A DNA stretch of 36,645 bases from an uncultured Collinsella sp. (GCA_958433005.1 CAUAWV010000021.1:1-36645); one strand, 5' to 3'; counted from the stretch's first letter, positions 26,048-36,447 are shown. Numbers and translations are program-made. Notes: generated by a model not told the origin, from the sequence alone.

Positions 26048-26968
26048 TCAGGTTTTCACAGGTCCACTTTGTCGTCTTAGCACCAGTCGAACTATCGACT
26101 GTTTCAGCACTCTGTTTAAAGTTGTTCGTAATTTTCCGACCGTCTTGTGGGTCAGATCGCCTTTTGCATCGCTCACGCTATCGTATAGATAGACCTCAGC
26201 GCCCGACTGCAGCGTCAGGCCCTTGGAGATCTGGTCGGAGAACTGATAGAAATACGTATCGTACTTATCGAAGTTCTCGGCGACGGTGCCGTAGAGGTTG
26301 TACGTCACGTCCTGGCCGATCTGAGAGTCAGCAGCGTCGTGCTCCATACCGTCGGCATCGCTCACGATCTTCTTCTCGACAGTGGGGATGCCCGTTTTCT
26401 CGGTAATTTTAACAGGCGCGCTTCCCACGACAGTGAAGATGGGGGACGTACCCGCGTCACCAGTCTCGATGGTGCCGGGATCGGTTACGAAGAGCCAGTA
26501 ACCATGTTCAAGACCGGAAACGGTTTTGCCGGTCGTCGTCACGCTTTCGGTAAGACCGTCCACTCTGTCGGCAATCTTGTATGGAATGGAACCGAACTCA
26601 ACGCGGGTTGTCTTACCGGCTCCCTCTACCTTTTTCGTGATCCAGTCCGCGGCGTCTTGGGCGGTCCTTCCCGCATAGGACTCGTCCTCCACCTGGATAA
26701 AGCTCTCGACAGCATTCTGCACATTAATGTTTGCCCACGTAATGTTGCTGACGGTTCCATTGGTGGCAACATCGGCCCTGAAAATCTGATAACCCTTGAA
26801 CTCGGTAGTGTTACCCTCAACGTTCTCGATAGTCACCGAGCCGTTCGCAGTCGTCGCGCCCTCAGCCGCAAACGCCATGGTCACCGGTGCCATAACTCCG
26901 CCGAAGCTCAACACTGCGGTAAGTCCGGCGGTTACTGCCAGGCGGGCGATGTTCTTGGTTGTCTTCAT
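26048..26968 (-). CDS. Major pilin, N-terminal part (frameshifted)
   Basis: A 306-residue frame whose first roughly 279 residues are a good pilin. It has a signal peptide (residues 1 to about 34, ending TMAFA). The N-domain includes YQIFRADVATNGT and GYWLFVTDPGT. The start of the next domain is PTVEKKIVSDADG, whose Lys could join an isopeptide bond. The last 28 residues are from the wrong frame after an A-run. It closes the pilus operon, following the MPSTG pilin. The ATG at 26968 has AGAGGA six bases upstream. If the frameshift is real, the product is cut short and has no wall anchor, so it would be secreted. Confidence 0.85.
   Translation of the reverse strand: MKTTKNIARLAVTAGLTAVLSFGGVMAPVTMAFAAEGATTANGSVTIENVEGNTTEFKGYQIFRADVATNGTVSNITWANINVQNAVESFIQVEDESYAGRTAQDAADWITKKVEGAGKTTRVEFGSIPYKIADRVDGLTESVTTTGKTVSGLEHGYWLFVTDPGTIETGDAGTSPIFTVVGSAPVKITEKTGIPTVEKKIVSDADGMEHDAADSQIGQDVTYNLYGTVAENFDKYDTYFYQFSDQISKGLTLQSGAEVYLYDSVSDAKGDLTHKTVGKLRTTLNRVLKQSIVRLVLRRQSGPVKT
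26132..26135 (-). other. Frameshift site in the major pilin
   Basis: Reading the minus strand, GTC GGA AAA TTA leads to a stop, whereas one additional A gives GGA AAA ATT ACG and restores the open frame KITNNFKQSAETV through to the LPLTG end. The combined length then becomes an exact multiple of three (1722 nt). Possible causes are a true deletion, a sequencing or assembly error in a homopolymer, or a -1 ribosomal slip on A-AAA. Confidence 0.8.
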
Positions 26969-27078
26969 GTTTAGTCCTCTTTCTTGGAGGGTTCTCTAGT
27001 AACTTTTTCAAAACCAATGATCATCAAGTCGGTAGACCTGCGCGTCGCTCGCTACGGAGGCAGTACGCCATTGAGCAA

Positions 27079-27086
27079 GGGGGGGG
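27079..27086. repeat. Run of eight G in the pilin intergenic gap
   Basis: Eight consecutive G (C on the transcribed strand) lie four bases after the stop codon of the upstream pilin and about 110 bases before the major pilin start. Such runs are prone to length change. It could alter expression of the downstream pilin, but no promoter elements are visible around it. Confidence 0.6.
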
Positions 27087-27090
27087 ACAA

Positions 27091-28734
27091 TTATTTTTCA
27101 CGGCGACCTCCTCCCCGCTTGATGACGAGCGCGACAACAATAGCCGCCACTCCGATGGCAGCCAAAACCGCCACCAGCACCAACGTTCTATCTCCCGTCG
27201 AGGGCATAAAGCCTCGACTTGCTTCTTTACTTGGGGTATTGAGCACCGACAGCTCAATCGAACCCGTCCCGGCATCGGCGGTATCAACCCGCAGGGGGCT
27301 TTCGACCGATACGGTCACCTTGGGCTTCGCGGCCGCCACCTGTTTAACGTCCAGGCCCTCGGCCGTAACCGTCACCGTACGCTTGCCCTCAAAGGCGGTG
27401 TAGCCCTTGGGAGCCGCGACCTCCTCGACGGTATAGACACCCGCGTCCACACCGCTCAATTCCACGTGGCCGTCGGCGCCCGTGGTGACGCACGCGTCGG
27501 CATCCGTCGACCACGAGACGTCGGTCGTCAGAATGCGCCCGCGGTCATCGATGATGCGCAGCTTGGCGCCCGCGAGCGGCTTATCGTCCGAGCTTGAGCG
27601 CTTGATCAGACTGAGCCCCCAGGTGTAGGCGCACGCATCGTCGCTCGGCGTGCGGGTGAAGCCGGCATCGCCGGACTGGTCGGCAAGGGGAGAGCGCGGG
27701 TAGCGCAGGTAGACCTCGTTGGGGTTGCCCTTGGTAGCGCCCCTATTGCAGTTGGCCCCCAACGGCGCATTGTAGACAGCAACCACGCGGGCGCCCGCGG
27801 TGAAGGCGTCGGCCCCGCCGAGCGCGGCGACCAGGTCGCCGGTGCGCACGGTGAAGGCATTGCCCTCGACCGAGACCTTGCACCGTGAAGTAATGTCTGT
27901 CCACCCTTTAGCCGGCGTCGAGTTGGCTTCGACGCCCTCACATGCGACGGCGTCGAAGCCGCCGTCCGCGCCCGCCGCCACGTACACGCGCATGCTCGCG
28001 GCCACCTTGGAGGGGTCGAGCCCAGCGCTCATGGTGTCGACGAACCGCACCGCATAGGTGCCGTAGGCGGTAAGACCCGCCGGGACCGTGGCCGAGAGGC
28101 GCCAGCACAGGTCGTCTGCGACCGTGGCGTCGGCGGCCTTCTGCCAGGCGGCGGTGCCGTCCTCCAGCACGTGCTTGGCCACCTTGGGGGTCGCCGCCTT
28201 GGGCTTGACGGTGACGGCGCTGCCGCCCACCAAGGCCATGATCGGCGCGGTGCCGGCCTCGCCCTGGGCGATGGCGTCGTCGGCGGCGACGATGAGCCAG
28301 TAGCCGCTGGGCAGCTCGGCCGCCGTGCCCGCGTTTAGGCCCACGGAGGCGGCGCCTGCTTCGACAATTGCGCGGGCAAGTTTTGCCGTCAGCGCAGTCG
28401 TCATGTGTCCGTCGGCATTCATCCATTCGGCTGCCGCTTGCGCCGTCGATGCCGAGCTATCAAGCCCCGCATCATGAAGCACCGGAAGAACGGCCTGGCG
28501 AACGGCATCATTCGCCCACGTTACGTCAGTTGCAATTTTTTGGTCAGTATCGGCGTCGTCGACAACGGTCGCCGAAAAGAGCTGGTACGCGTCATACCGC
28601 GTCGCAACCGTACCGCCTACCGTAATGGCTCCGGTGTCGGCAGCACGGGCCGCCCTAGGGGCAATCGCGAAAGACAGAATAGCGACCATGATTATCGTCG
28701 CGGCAGCCAACAAGCGGCGGTTAAGCCGACTCAC
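27091..28734 (-). CDS. LPXTG-type pilin or adhesin subunit (MPSTG anchor)
   Basis: A 547-residue surface protein. The signal peptide spans about residues 1-31 (ending RAARA). The middle part includes a region like pilin N-domains (YDAYQLFSATV, GYWLIVAADD). A Cna-B-type domain lies at about 395-505 (LIKRSSSDDKPLAGAKLRI and the E-box TVEEVAAPKGY). The sorting signal is MPSTG at 510-514, a variant of LPXTG, followed by a hydrophobic helix and RGGGRREK. The GTG at 28734 is chosen because GAGGTGG lies five bases before it; it overlaps the end of the upstream adhesin by 14 bases, so the two are coupled. An ATG at 28809 would add an unlikely tail. A minor pilin is likely. Confidence 0.82.
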   Translation of the reverse strand: MSRLNRRLLAAATIIMVAILSFAIAPRAARAADTGAITVGGTVATRYDAYQLFSATVVDDADTDQKIATDVTWANDAVRQAVLPVLHDAGLDSSASTAQAAAEWMNADGHMTTALTAKLARAIVEAGAASVGLNAGTAAELPSGYWLIVAADDAIAQGEAGTAPIMALVGGSAVTVKPKAATPKVAKHVLEDGTAAWQKAADATVADDLCWRLSATVPAGLTAYGTYAVRFVDTMSAGLDPSKVAASMRVYVAAGADGGFDAVACEGVEANSTPAKGWTDITSRCKVSVEGNAFTVRTGDLVAALGGADAFTAGARVVAVYNAPLGANCNRGATKGNPNEVYLRYPRSPLADQSGDAGFTRTPSDDACAYTWGLSLIKRSSSDDKPLAGAKLRIIDDRGRILTTDVSWSTDADACVTTGADGHVELSGVDAGVYTVEEVAAPKGYTAFEGKRTVTVTAEGLDVKQVAAAKPKVTVSVESPLRVDTADAGTGSIELSVLNTPSKEASRGFMPSTGDRTLVLVAVLAAIGVAAIVVALVIKRGGGRREK

Positions 28735-31700
28735 GACTACCACCTCGATCCCGATCGCGATGGCGACGAGCATGCATCCATGTAGCAGCAAAACACAGCA
28801 GCGATGCACCAGCCAGATACGTCATAGTCAAACCAGCACCGCCTGCCTCGGGAAGCGTGGTCGAATACTTGTTGGTAAAAGTCGGCGAAACTGAGGAGCC
28901 CTTGTCGTAAGTAACAGTGGTATCGAGCTTCCCCACGCCATCGGTCACCGTAACTGTGACCTCGTGCACGGCTGTGTCGTAGGCAATGTGGTCCTTGACA
29001 TTCTTCTCGGCGCCCTCGGGAATGACCTCGGAGATGGTGTACTCATAGGTCCCCGTCTTGGTGTAATCCAAGACAAAGTTAATATCACCATCCGCACCGT
29101 TCTTGGTGGTCTGGAGAACCTTACCGGTGTTCTTGTCCTTGAGCACAAACCCGAACTGGCTTTCTTGCAAGGTCGAGCCTTCGAGCATCTTGGTGGCAGA
29201 AACCGTAGCTTGACCGCTATAGGGCGCATCATAGACCGTGATGTCGGTACTCACCGTTGGGGTGTCAATGTCGACACCCTTTGTCCTCAGCTCTTCTGCC
29301 TTAGTAAGGGCCTTCTGATAGTTGTCCTCATTGTTGCCTTTGAGCAGAATCCACACCGGTTTAGAGGCAATATTGTATCCGCCGGGCGCCTTGGTCTCCT
29401 CAAGGCAATACAACTTGTAGGCTTCCATCTTTTGCGTAGGAGTGCCGAACGTTACCGTGCCCTTTTCGTCTGTTTCATCACTCCGAATCCGCGTTTTCGC
29501 AGAATCGAGGCCGAACTCTAATGCCTTGTCCATATCAACCTCGTAGAGCGTGAACTCAGCACCGGGCAGCTTTTTTGTGACATCGCTCTCGTCGACCTTG
29601 GTAACCGTTACGCCGTAACCGCTACCGCCAGCCGAACCGGACACCTTTTGAATAACCCAGTCTTTTGAATGGACCGTATCACCGTCGTAGACACCCGTAA
29701 GCGACGCTTTATTGCTCAGAGAAACCTTTTCCCTCTCGTTACCTGCAGGAATCACTTCATACTCAACTTTGAGATACTCCTCATCGGGCACGCGGAGCGT
29801 CATCTTTGTACATGCCGCGCCGTTTTCATCTTCAATGGTCCTAGCGGAAACGGGGCATTTATCAGAGCCAAGCAACTTCCAGACTGCCCCATCGAATTGG
29901 TACACCTTGACCGAATCCGTCACCAGCGTGCACTTGGCATCCATGACATCGACAAGCTCAAGGAAGTCGCTGTCGCTCTTAAGGTTAACTGCCGATTCGT
30001 TAACCCAGATGGTGTATTTGATACGGTTGCTGCCAGCGACCTGATCTCCGGTCTTTTGTAGCACGTTGTTCTCAATGGTGACGGTGCTGCTACCGGAGAT
30101 ACCGGTTTTGAACTCTTTATCACCCGACTCGGCACTAGCCGAGTTTTCGAGCGTGGCCGAGTTCGTGGAAGTGTTGAGCGCTCTGCGCTTTATTGCCGTT
30201 TGAAACGTAAGCTTGACATAGCCGGCATATTCACCGAGTGCCGTCGTGGGGATGGAGAAAGTAACTTCATTACCCGAAACGCTCCCTTCAACACTCCGAT
30301 TCGCCACTTCACGTTCGGCTTCTCTACGCTCGTCATAGGGATTCGCATAAAGCGTATATGTGGCCGATCCGGGAACAAAACTCATAGTTCCGTCCGCCGG
30401 CAAGGTATCCTTAATCGTTATGGGCTGACCGCCAAGCTTTCCAGCACCATAGTGTTGACCAGCAGGAGTCTTATAGCGGTTGGCATAAACCGTCCACGTC
30501 GCAATCCAGGCGCCCTTTTCAGTTGAACCGGGCTCGACCTGCGACCAATCAAATTTGCCATCCCACGTATATCCATCCGACGATTTGTCCACATCAGGCG
30601 TCTCGGAGTTATTAACGATGTAATATGGATCATTCGATTTCTTATTAATGGGCTGCCCTGCAAACGGAAAATTAACGGCTGCCAAATTCCAGTACTGACC
30701 ATCGAGGTTGTCGGTCACGGTCGTATAGGTAACATCAATCTGGTACCCGCTGGCTACCAATGCGCTTCTCACCCTCTCAGTGTTGCGCAACCGAATATTA
30801 AAGTTAATTTTGGTCTCAGTCGTTAACCCATTAAAGAAATAATAGTCCCCTCTTTCGCTGGTCCCCTCAGTAAGCGTAAACCCACCAATCTTTACGGTAA
30901 GCGACTCAACCTTAAGGTTCTGTTTGTATGTACTTTGAAATGTGTCTAGGATCTCAATCTTAGAAATATCGTCCGTTCCGGGAAGCTTCACATGGGTGGT
31001 CCACGTCGCCCGGCCTTTATCATCTTTTGAATCAAGCTTTTTATTGATCGTCACCTGGTCGGCAACACCGCGCCAAAACGTTGCTGTGCTCGCTCCTAAT
31101 GGCGACGTCGTTCCCTCATGCTCAATCCTCGCCGTATTTTTAACGGACTCATACGAGTCTAGATTGTTCATCTTGGTGTGATAGACAATGCGATAGGGCT
31201 GATACTTATCTTCGTTAGACAAATTTGAAAACGTATAGCTAAACGTCGTGCCGGTAGAGCCATCGAGATTGCCGTCGGCAATCTTATTCTCGCCGTAAAG
31301 CCCCTTATAAACAACGTATTCACCCGTATAAGTCTGTTTGTCATCCAGCGTGTCGGTGAATGTATAGCCATTCATGTCGGTTTTGACATCACCGTTGTTG
31401 AGCGTAACAATCCATTTGATATCGGACGGCGTTCCGGTGCCATCGCTCTTCTGGATCATGTCATAGCGAAACCGATTTGCTACCACGCCTTCGCAACCGC
31501 TTGATTCCTTTTTGTTTTGGCCCCATGTCCAGTCGGCTTTGTTTTTTGAACCGCTGAGCTCATTAATCCAAACATAGTTGTCCACAGAAACATTCGGATT
31601 CATCACCGAATCATAGGTAACCGTATTGGTCCCCTTGGACAAGTTACCCAGGCTCAAAGTCGCGGTCTGCCCCTCAATGCTCGGCTGCTGCTTGAGCGTC

Positions 31701-32431
31701 TCGCCGTTCAACTTAAACGACCCAGGCACAAACGAAAAATTCTCACCAAGCACATCAGTGAGTTGGACATTTTGAGCATAGGACTCGACCTCGAGATTGA
31801 GGGTCCATGTTACTTTTCCCTCGCCGCCGTTTTGAGGGACGAACTGTCCCTTCTTCTCTCCCGTCACAGCGCCGTCCCTGGTCGCAATGTCGATTCCGGT
31901 CGTTCCGGGAAACTCAACTTTTGTTGTATTGCCGGAGCCAACGTTCTCATTTGCTAGCTTGAATGAAAAATTAACACCGACATGAACATCGGACGGATTC
32001 GTATTAATCCAGTTTTGGTTGAAAGTGAAAATTAGCTTATTATTCTCGCACTTCCAGGTGCCAGCCTCTTTTTTCTGACCGTCATAGAGCACCCCGCCTT
32101 CAACATTCAATGTAACATTGCTCGGAAGAGAGTACTCCGCAACATTTTGCGCCAAGCTCGGGGTATGGCTCGGCTTAAACTTCGCGATAAACGAACCGTA
32201 GAGCGTGTCGGTCGAAAGCACGGCGGTATTACTCAAAGGCGTTTTACGACCCTCATCGGTAAACAGCTCAACCGTAACGTCCGCCGTCTTCTCATCAATC
32301 ACAATCGGCGTCGGCGTCGTCGCATCCTCGGCGCGCACTGGGGCTGCGCCGTGAAAAACTGCGGCGGTGAGGCTAATCAAAATGAAGATCAGGGCCGCCA
32401 TACCCAGCGACCGTGAGCGGTGTGCGTCCAT
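28721..32431 (-). CDS. Large LPXTG surface adhesin / pilus tip protein (LPEAG anchor)
   Basis: A 1236-residue protein. The signal peptide ends near residue 34 (PVRA). The long front part has repeating beta-rich adhesin domains (VTWTLNLEVESYAQNVQLTDVL is matched later by similar KVTW/ATWTTHV segments). A Cna-B/SpaA-like domain lies around 985-1075 (VTVTKVDESDVTKKLPGAEF, then LEETKAPGGYN). A Spy0128/FctA-like domain follows, about 1083-1190. The sorting signal is LPEAG (1193-1197), then a membrane helix and a basic tail. It is first in the operon and much more AT-rich than the housekeeping genes. By size and position it is probably the pilus tip adhesin; its ligand is unknown. Confidence 0.88.
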   Translation of the reverse strand: MDAHRSRSLGMAALIFILISLTAAVFHGAAPVRAEDATTPTPIVIDEKTADVTVELFTDEGRKTPLSNTAVLSTDTLYGSFIAKFKPSHTPSLAQNVAEYSLPSNVTLNVEGGVLYDGQKKEAGTWKCENNKLIFTFNQNWINTNPSDVHVGVNFSFKLANENVGSGNTTKVEFPGTTGIDIATRDGAVTGEKKGQFVPQNGGEGKVTWTLNLEVESYAQNVQLTDVLGENFSFVPGSFKLNGETLKQQPSIEGQTATLSLGNLSKGTNTVTYDSVMNPNVSVDNYVWINELSGSKNKADWTWGQNKKESSGCEGVVANRFRYDMIQKSDGTGTPSDIKWIVTLNNGDVKTDMNGYTFTDTLDDKQTYTGEYVVYKGLYGENKIADGNLDGSTGTTFSYTFSNLSNEDKYQPYRIVYHTKMNNLDSYESVKNTARIEHEGTTSPLGASTATFWRGVADQVTINKKLDSKDDKGRATWTTHVKLPGTDDISKIEILDTFQSTYKQNLKVESLTVKIGGFTLTEGTSERGDYYFFNGLTTETKINFNIRLRNTERVRSALVASGYQIDVTYTTVTDNLDGQYWNLAAVNFPFAGQPINKKSNDPYYIVNNSETPDVDKSSDGYTWDGKFDWSQVEPGSTEKGAWIATWTVYANRYKTPAGQHYGAGKLGGQPITIKDTLPADGTMSFVPGSATYTLYANPYDERREAEREVANRSVEGSVSGNEVTFSIPTTALGEYAGYVKLTFQTAIKRRALNTSTNSATLENSASAESGDKEFKTGISGSSTVTIENNVLQKTGDQVAGSNRIKYTIWVNESAVNLKSDSDFLELVDVMDAKCTLVTDSVKVYQFDGAVWKLLGSDKCPVSARTIEDENGAACTKMTLRVPDEEYLKVEYEVIPAGNEREKVSLSNKASLTGVYDGDTVHSKDWVIQKVSGSAGGSGYGVTVTKVDESDVTKKLPGAEFTLYEVDMDKALEFGLDSAKTRIRSDETDEKGTVTFGTPTQKMEAYKLYCLEETKAPGGYNIASKPVWILLKGNNEDNYQKALTKAEELRTKGVDIDTPTVSTDITVYDAPYSGQATVSATKMLEGSTLQESQFGFVLKDKNTGKVLQTTKNGADGDINFVLDYTKTGTYEYTISEVIPEGAEKNVKDHIAYDTAVHEVTVTVTDGVGKLDTTVTYDKGSSVSPTFTNKYSTTLPEAGGAGLTMTYLAGASLLCFAATWMHARRHRDRDRGGSRESA

Positions 32432-32581
32432 AGTTGTCCCTTAATTCCTACAGCACAGTGTGGAATACGGCGAATCGTCGGATCGAACACAAACCCCAAC
32501 ATCAACGAGAACCTACCTAGCGCATTGCAAGAACCCATTGGGGAGCAACTTCTAAGACGGTTCGTCTATGCCACAATGCAT

Positions 32582-32611
32582 AACATACAATATAGATACC
32601 AGTCATGTAAA
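32582..32611 (-). promoter_or_regulatory. Possible promoter of the pilus operon
   Basis: The 424-base gap 32432-32855 holds no gene. On the minus strand TTTACA (32606-32611) and TATGTT (32582-32587) are 18 bases apart in an AT-rich stretch. They are about 150 bases before the adhesin ATG, whose ribosome-binding site AAGGGA is clear. The -10 box is weak, so the call is tentative. Confidence 0.35.
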
Positions 32612-32744
32612 CCGCAGGTAAAGAGGTCTTTTAATTTAATACCAGTTGATATTTGCCTGTTAACGGGTTTGCATTAAATCAGTTGTATTCTATGGAATTG
32701 TGTATATGTTTAAACAACTTAACTTTGACCGGCAAGCCGCTCGA

Positions 32745-32793
32745 GGGGACAACCGCCCCCGCCGCGGTGCAAACGAGCCTGTCCCCTTGCACC
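32745..32793. other. Interleaved hairpins (pseudoknot topology) upstream of the pilus operon
   Basis: GGGGACA (32745-32751) can pair with TGTCCCC (32780-32786), and GGTGCAA (32766-32772) with TTGCACC (32787-32793). The two stems interleave in the order A-B-A'-B' and A' is contiguous with B', which is an H-type pseudoknot layout. The loop of the second stem contains CCTGTCCCC. It lies between the typA terminator and the pilus operon promoter region, and is a candidate repeat or RNA element. Confidence 0.4.
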
Positions 32794-32828
32794 AAAAAGG
32801 GCGCCGACCATTGCGGTCGGTGCCCTTT
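32793..32828 (-). terminator. Rho-independent terminator of typA
   Basis: AAAGGGCGCCGACC (32796-32809) pairs with GGTCGGTGCCCTTT (32815-32828), one G-U pair, loop ATTGC. On the minus strand CTTTTTGG follows. It ends the typA transcript. Confidence 0.88.
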
Positions 32829-32855
32829 CTTGTTAGTCGCTATAAAGCTCAGCGC

Positions 32856-34694
<1,839 letters not shown>

Positions 34695-34811
34695 GTAGTT
34701 CCCCTATCTTCTATCCATATACAAACGGCACGCGTATGCGGCCCGCCCAGCGATACAACGCTCAGCGGGAATATTGAGCCTTTTACCGAAAACTCGTTTA
34801 TTTTAGCGATT

Positions 34812-35261
34812 TTAGATAAGAGGGGTTTCCTCACCTGCAGGTTCAGGGTCGCTCCACATAAAACCATCGCCGGCACCCATGCCCTCATACAGCACGTATG
34901 CCGAAAAACCGCTCTCGAGCGTGGTTTCGAAGAAGCTCACGAGCAGAGCATCGTGATAGCCGCCGTCAATCTCGACGCAGCCGGTGTAGCCGATGGCATA
35001 GCGGGCGATACGGCCCAGGCCCTCGTCCTTAAGACCCATCTTGTGCTCGGAGATAAAGTTGGTGGCAGCCTCCAAGCATGCCTCCTCGCCATCTTCGTCG
35101 AGCGCCGCCAGATATCGGTTGGAAGCAGCGTCCTCGATCGCCACAACCACGCCCGGGTTCTCGCCCGCGGCCAGGTCGTCCAAGAAGGCGCCAATCAGAT
35201 CGCACACCATGGCGTCGAGCTCGGCGGAGACGTTACCGGCGTCCTGCATATCCTGTGCCAT
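34812..35261 (-). CDS. Conserved-looking acidic protein, unknown function
   Basis: A 149-residue, rather acidic soluble protein without membrane segments. It contains a glycine-rich VEIDGGYHDALLVSFFETT stretch and a central AATNFISEHKMGLKDEG helix; neither identifies a family for me. The ATG at 35261 follows GGGAAGG. It starts 30 bases after the stop of the upstream two-helix membrane protein and lies before typA, so it probably belongs to the same operon. The function is not recognised. Confidence 0.7.
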   Translation of the reverse strand: MAQDMQDAGNVSAELDAMVCDLIGAFLDDLAAGENPGVVVAIEDAASNRYLAALDEDGEEACLEAATNFISEHKMGLKDEGLGRIARYAIGYTGCVEIDGGYHDALLVSFFETTLESGFSAYVLYEGMGAGDGFMWSDPEPAGEETPLI

Positions 35262-35291
35262 CTTTAGACCTTCCCATCGAGTCTGGCGTCG

Positions 35292-35681
35292 TTACAGTTC
35301 TTGTGCCTCAGCAGCGATCTTGGCGGCAGCGTCGCGGGCGTGCATCATATCCACCGCACGCTTGTCGAGCACCTTGATCTGACTGGTCAGCATTACCGCG
35401 TCGACCACGCCCCAGATCACCAGGCCCGTAGAGATCGAAAACCCAAGCGCACCAACTGTACCACGAAGGCGCGAGCAGATTGCCGCGACAAGGGCGGAGA
35501 TGACAACCATCTTGATAAACGAGCCGCGGCGCTCGCGAAGCGTACGGGCCTGTGTCACATAGGCGAGGCGGGCCGCCTCGGATGCTTCCGAGCGCATCTG
35601 GGCTTCACGCGCGATGGCGGCCGCCTCAGCCGACATGCCGCCGGCCATCAGCGAACGCTCCGCAACCTGGACGCCCCGCAT
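35292..35681 (-). CDS. Small membrane protein with two predicted helices, unknown function
   Basis: A 129-residue protein. Residues about 15-55 are Ala/Arg-rich and helical. Two hydrophobic segments follow, around 57-75 (MVVISALVAAICS) and 80-100. The C-terminus is again helical and charged (KVLDKRAVDMMHARDAAAKIA). The ATG abuts the TAA of the DUF151 gene, so it is translated from the same mRNA. I do not recognise a family. Confidence 0.7.
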   Translation of the reverse strand: MRGVQVAERSLMAGGMSAEAAAIAREAQMRSEASEAARLAYVTQARTLRERRGSFIKMVVISALVAAICSRLRGTVGALGFSISTGLVIWGVVDAVMLTSQIKVLDKRAVDMMHARDAAAKIAAEAQEL

Positions 35682-36182
35682 TTAGAAGTCATCGGGGGAG
35701 AGCGTATGGACGAACTCGTCGAACTTCTCGAACTCCTGCTCGTCGTCGACTTCCTCGGCATGGGCAGAAACGGTGCCCAGGCGATTCATGATGTCGTCCT
35801 CCACAAACATGGGAGCATTGCTGCGCACGGCAAGGGCGATGGCATCGCTGGGGCGGGCATCGATCTTGCGCTCGTCACCATCGGCCAGTACGACAATCGT
35901 CGCGTAAAACACCGGCGGCTCGGCGCGAACTATCTCGATGCGCTCGAGTTTGGCGCCCAGGGCGTCAACGGTATCGAGCAGCAGGTCATGGGTAATCGGG
36001 CGCTCGGCGCGGCCGCTATCGATGCCGCGACTGATGGCAGCAGCTTCAAACGAACCAGTCTGAATGGAAAGGGAACGCAGCGGCGCGGGCGAGTCCGATT
36101 TGCTGCTGCGCTCACGAAGCACGATAAGCGATGGCACGGGACCGGCGGCCATGACGATGGTCTCTATGTCGACACGAACCAT
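35682..36182 (-). CDS. Bifunctional-nuclease (BFN, DUF151) domain protein
   Basis: A 166-residue protein starting MVRVDIETIV. The DUF151 core is visible: VFYATIVVLADGDERKIDARPSDAIALAVRSNAPMFVEDDI. Proteins of this family have been reported as bifunctional nucleases in plants and bacteria, but most bacterial members are uncharacterised. The acidic C-terminus (VDDEQEFEKFDEFVH) is outside the core. The ATG at 36182 follows GGAGGTG, which decides the start over an upstream in-frame ATG at 36212. It is the first gene of a likely operon with the two small genes after it. Confidence 0.88.
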   Translation of the reverse strand: MVRVDIETIVMAAGPVPSLIVLRERSSKSDSPAPLRSLSIQTGSFEAAAISRGIDSGRAERPITHDLLLDTVDALGAKLERIEIVRAEPPVFYATIVVLADGDERKIDARPSDAIALAVRSNAPMFVEDDIMNRLGTVSAHAEEVDDEQEFEKFDEFVHTLSPDDF

Positions 36183-36322
36183 GGAACACCTCCGGTACGT
36201 AGCGGTTAACACGCGGCAGCCCGCCGCATTGAATAGCTATACTACCCAATCTTTCGCACAGCACACAAAATCAAAGTAGTTAATTTGGGACGGGGCTTTT
36301 TTGACTACTTTCAGTAGGTAAG

Positions 36323-36352
36323 AAAAAAGCCCCGAGGCAACGCCCCAGGGCT
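36323..36352 (-). terminator. Terminator of the tRNA-Ala / tRNA-Ile cluster
   Basis: AGCCCTGGGGC and GCCTCGGGGCT on the minus strand form an 11-bp stem (36328-36338 with 36342-36352), followed by TTTTTT. A second, larger fold pairs AAAAAAGCCCC (36323-36333) with GGGGCTTTTTT (36296-36306). It ends the tRNA transcript and shields the DUF151 operon. Confidence 0.88.
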
Positions 36353-36366
36353 CTTCACAGTTTTGA

Positions 36367-36443
36367 TGGTGGACCTGACAAGATTCGAACTTGTGACCTC
36401 CCGGTTATCAGCCGGACGCTCTAACCAACTGAGCTACAGGTCC
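36367..36443 (-). tRNA. tRNA-Ile (anticodon GAU)
   Basis: A 77-nt class I tRNA with acceptor GGACCTG, anticodon GAT in CTGATAA, T-arm AAGTTCGAATCTT and encoded CCA. It reads AUC and AUU. It is identical over the visible part to the partial copy at 36591-36645. Confidence 0.96.
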
Positions 36444-36447
36444 ATCA

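Noticed and set aside
27091..28809. ATG at 28809 as the start of the MPSTG pilin
   Set aside because: It would put an extra hydrophobic tail before a complete signal peptide, and a GTG with a strong site at 28734 explains the start.
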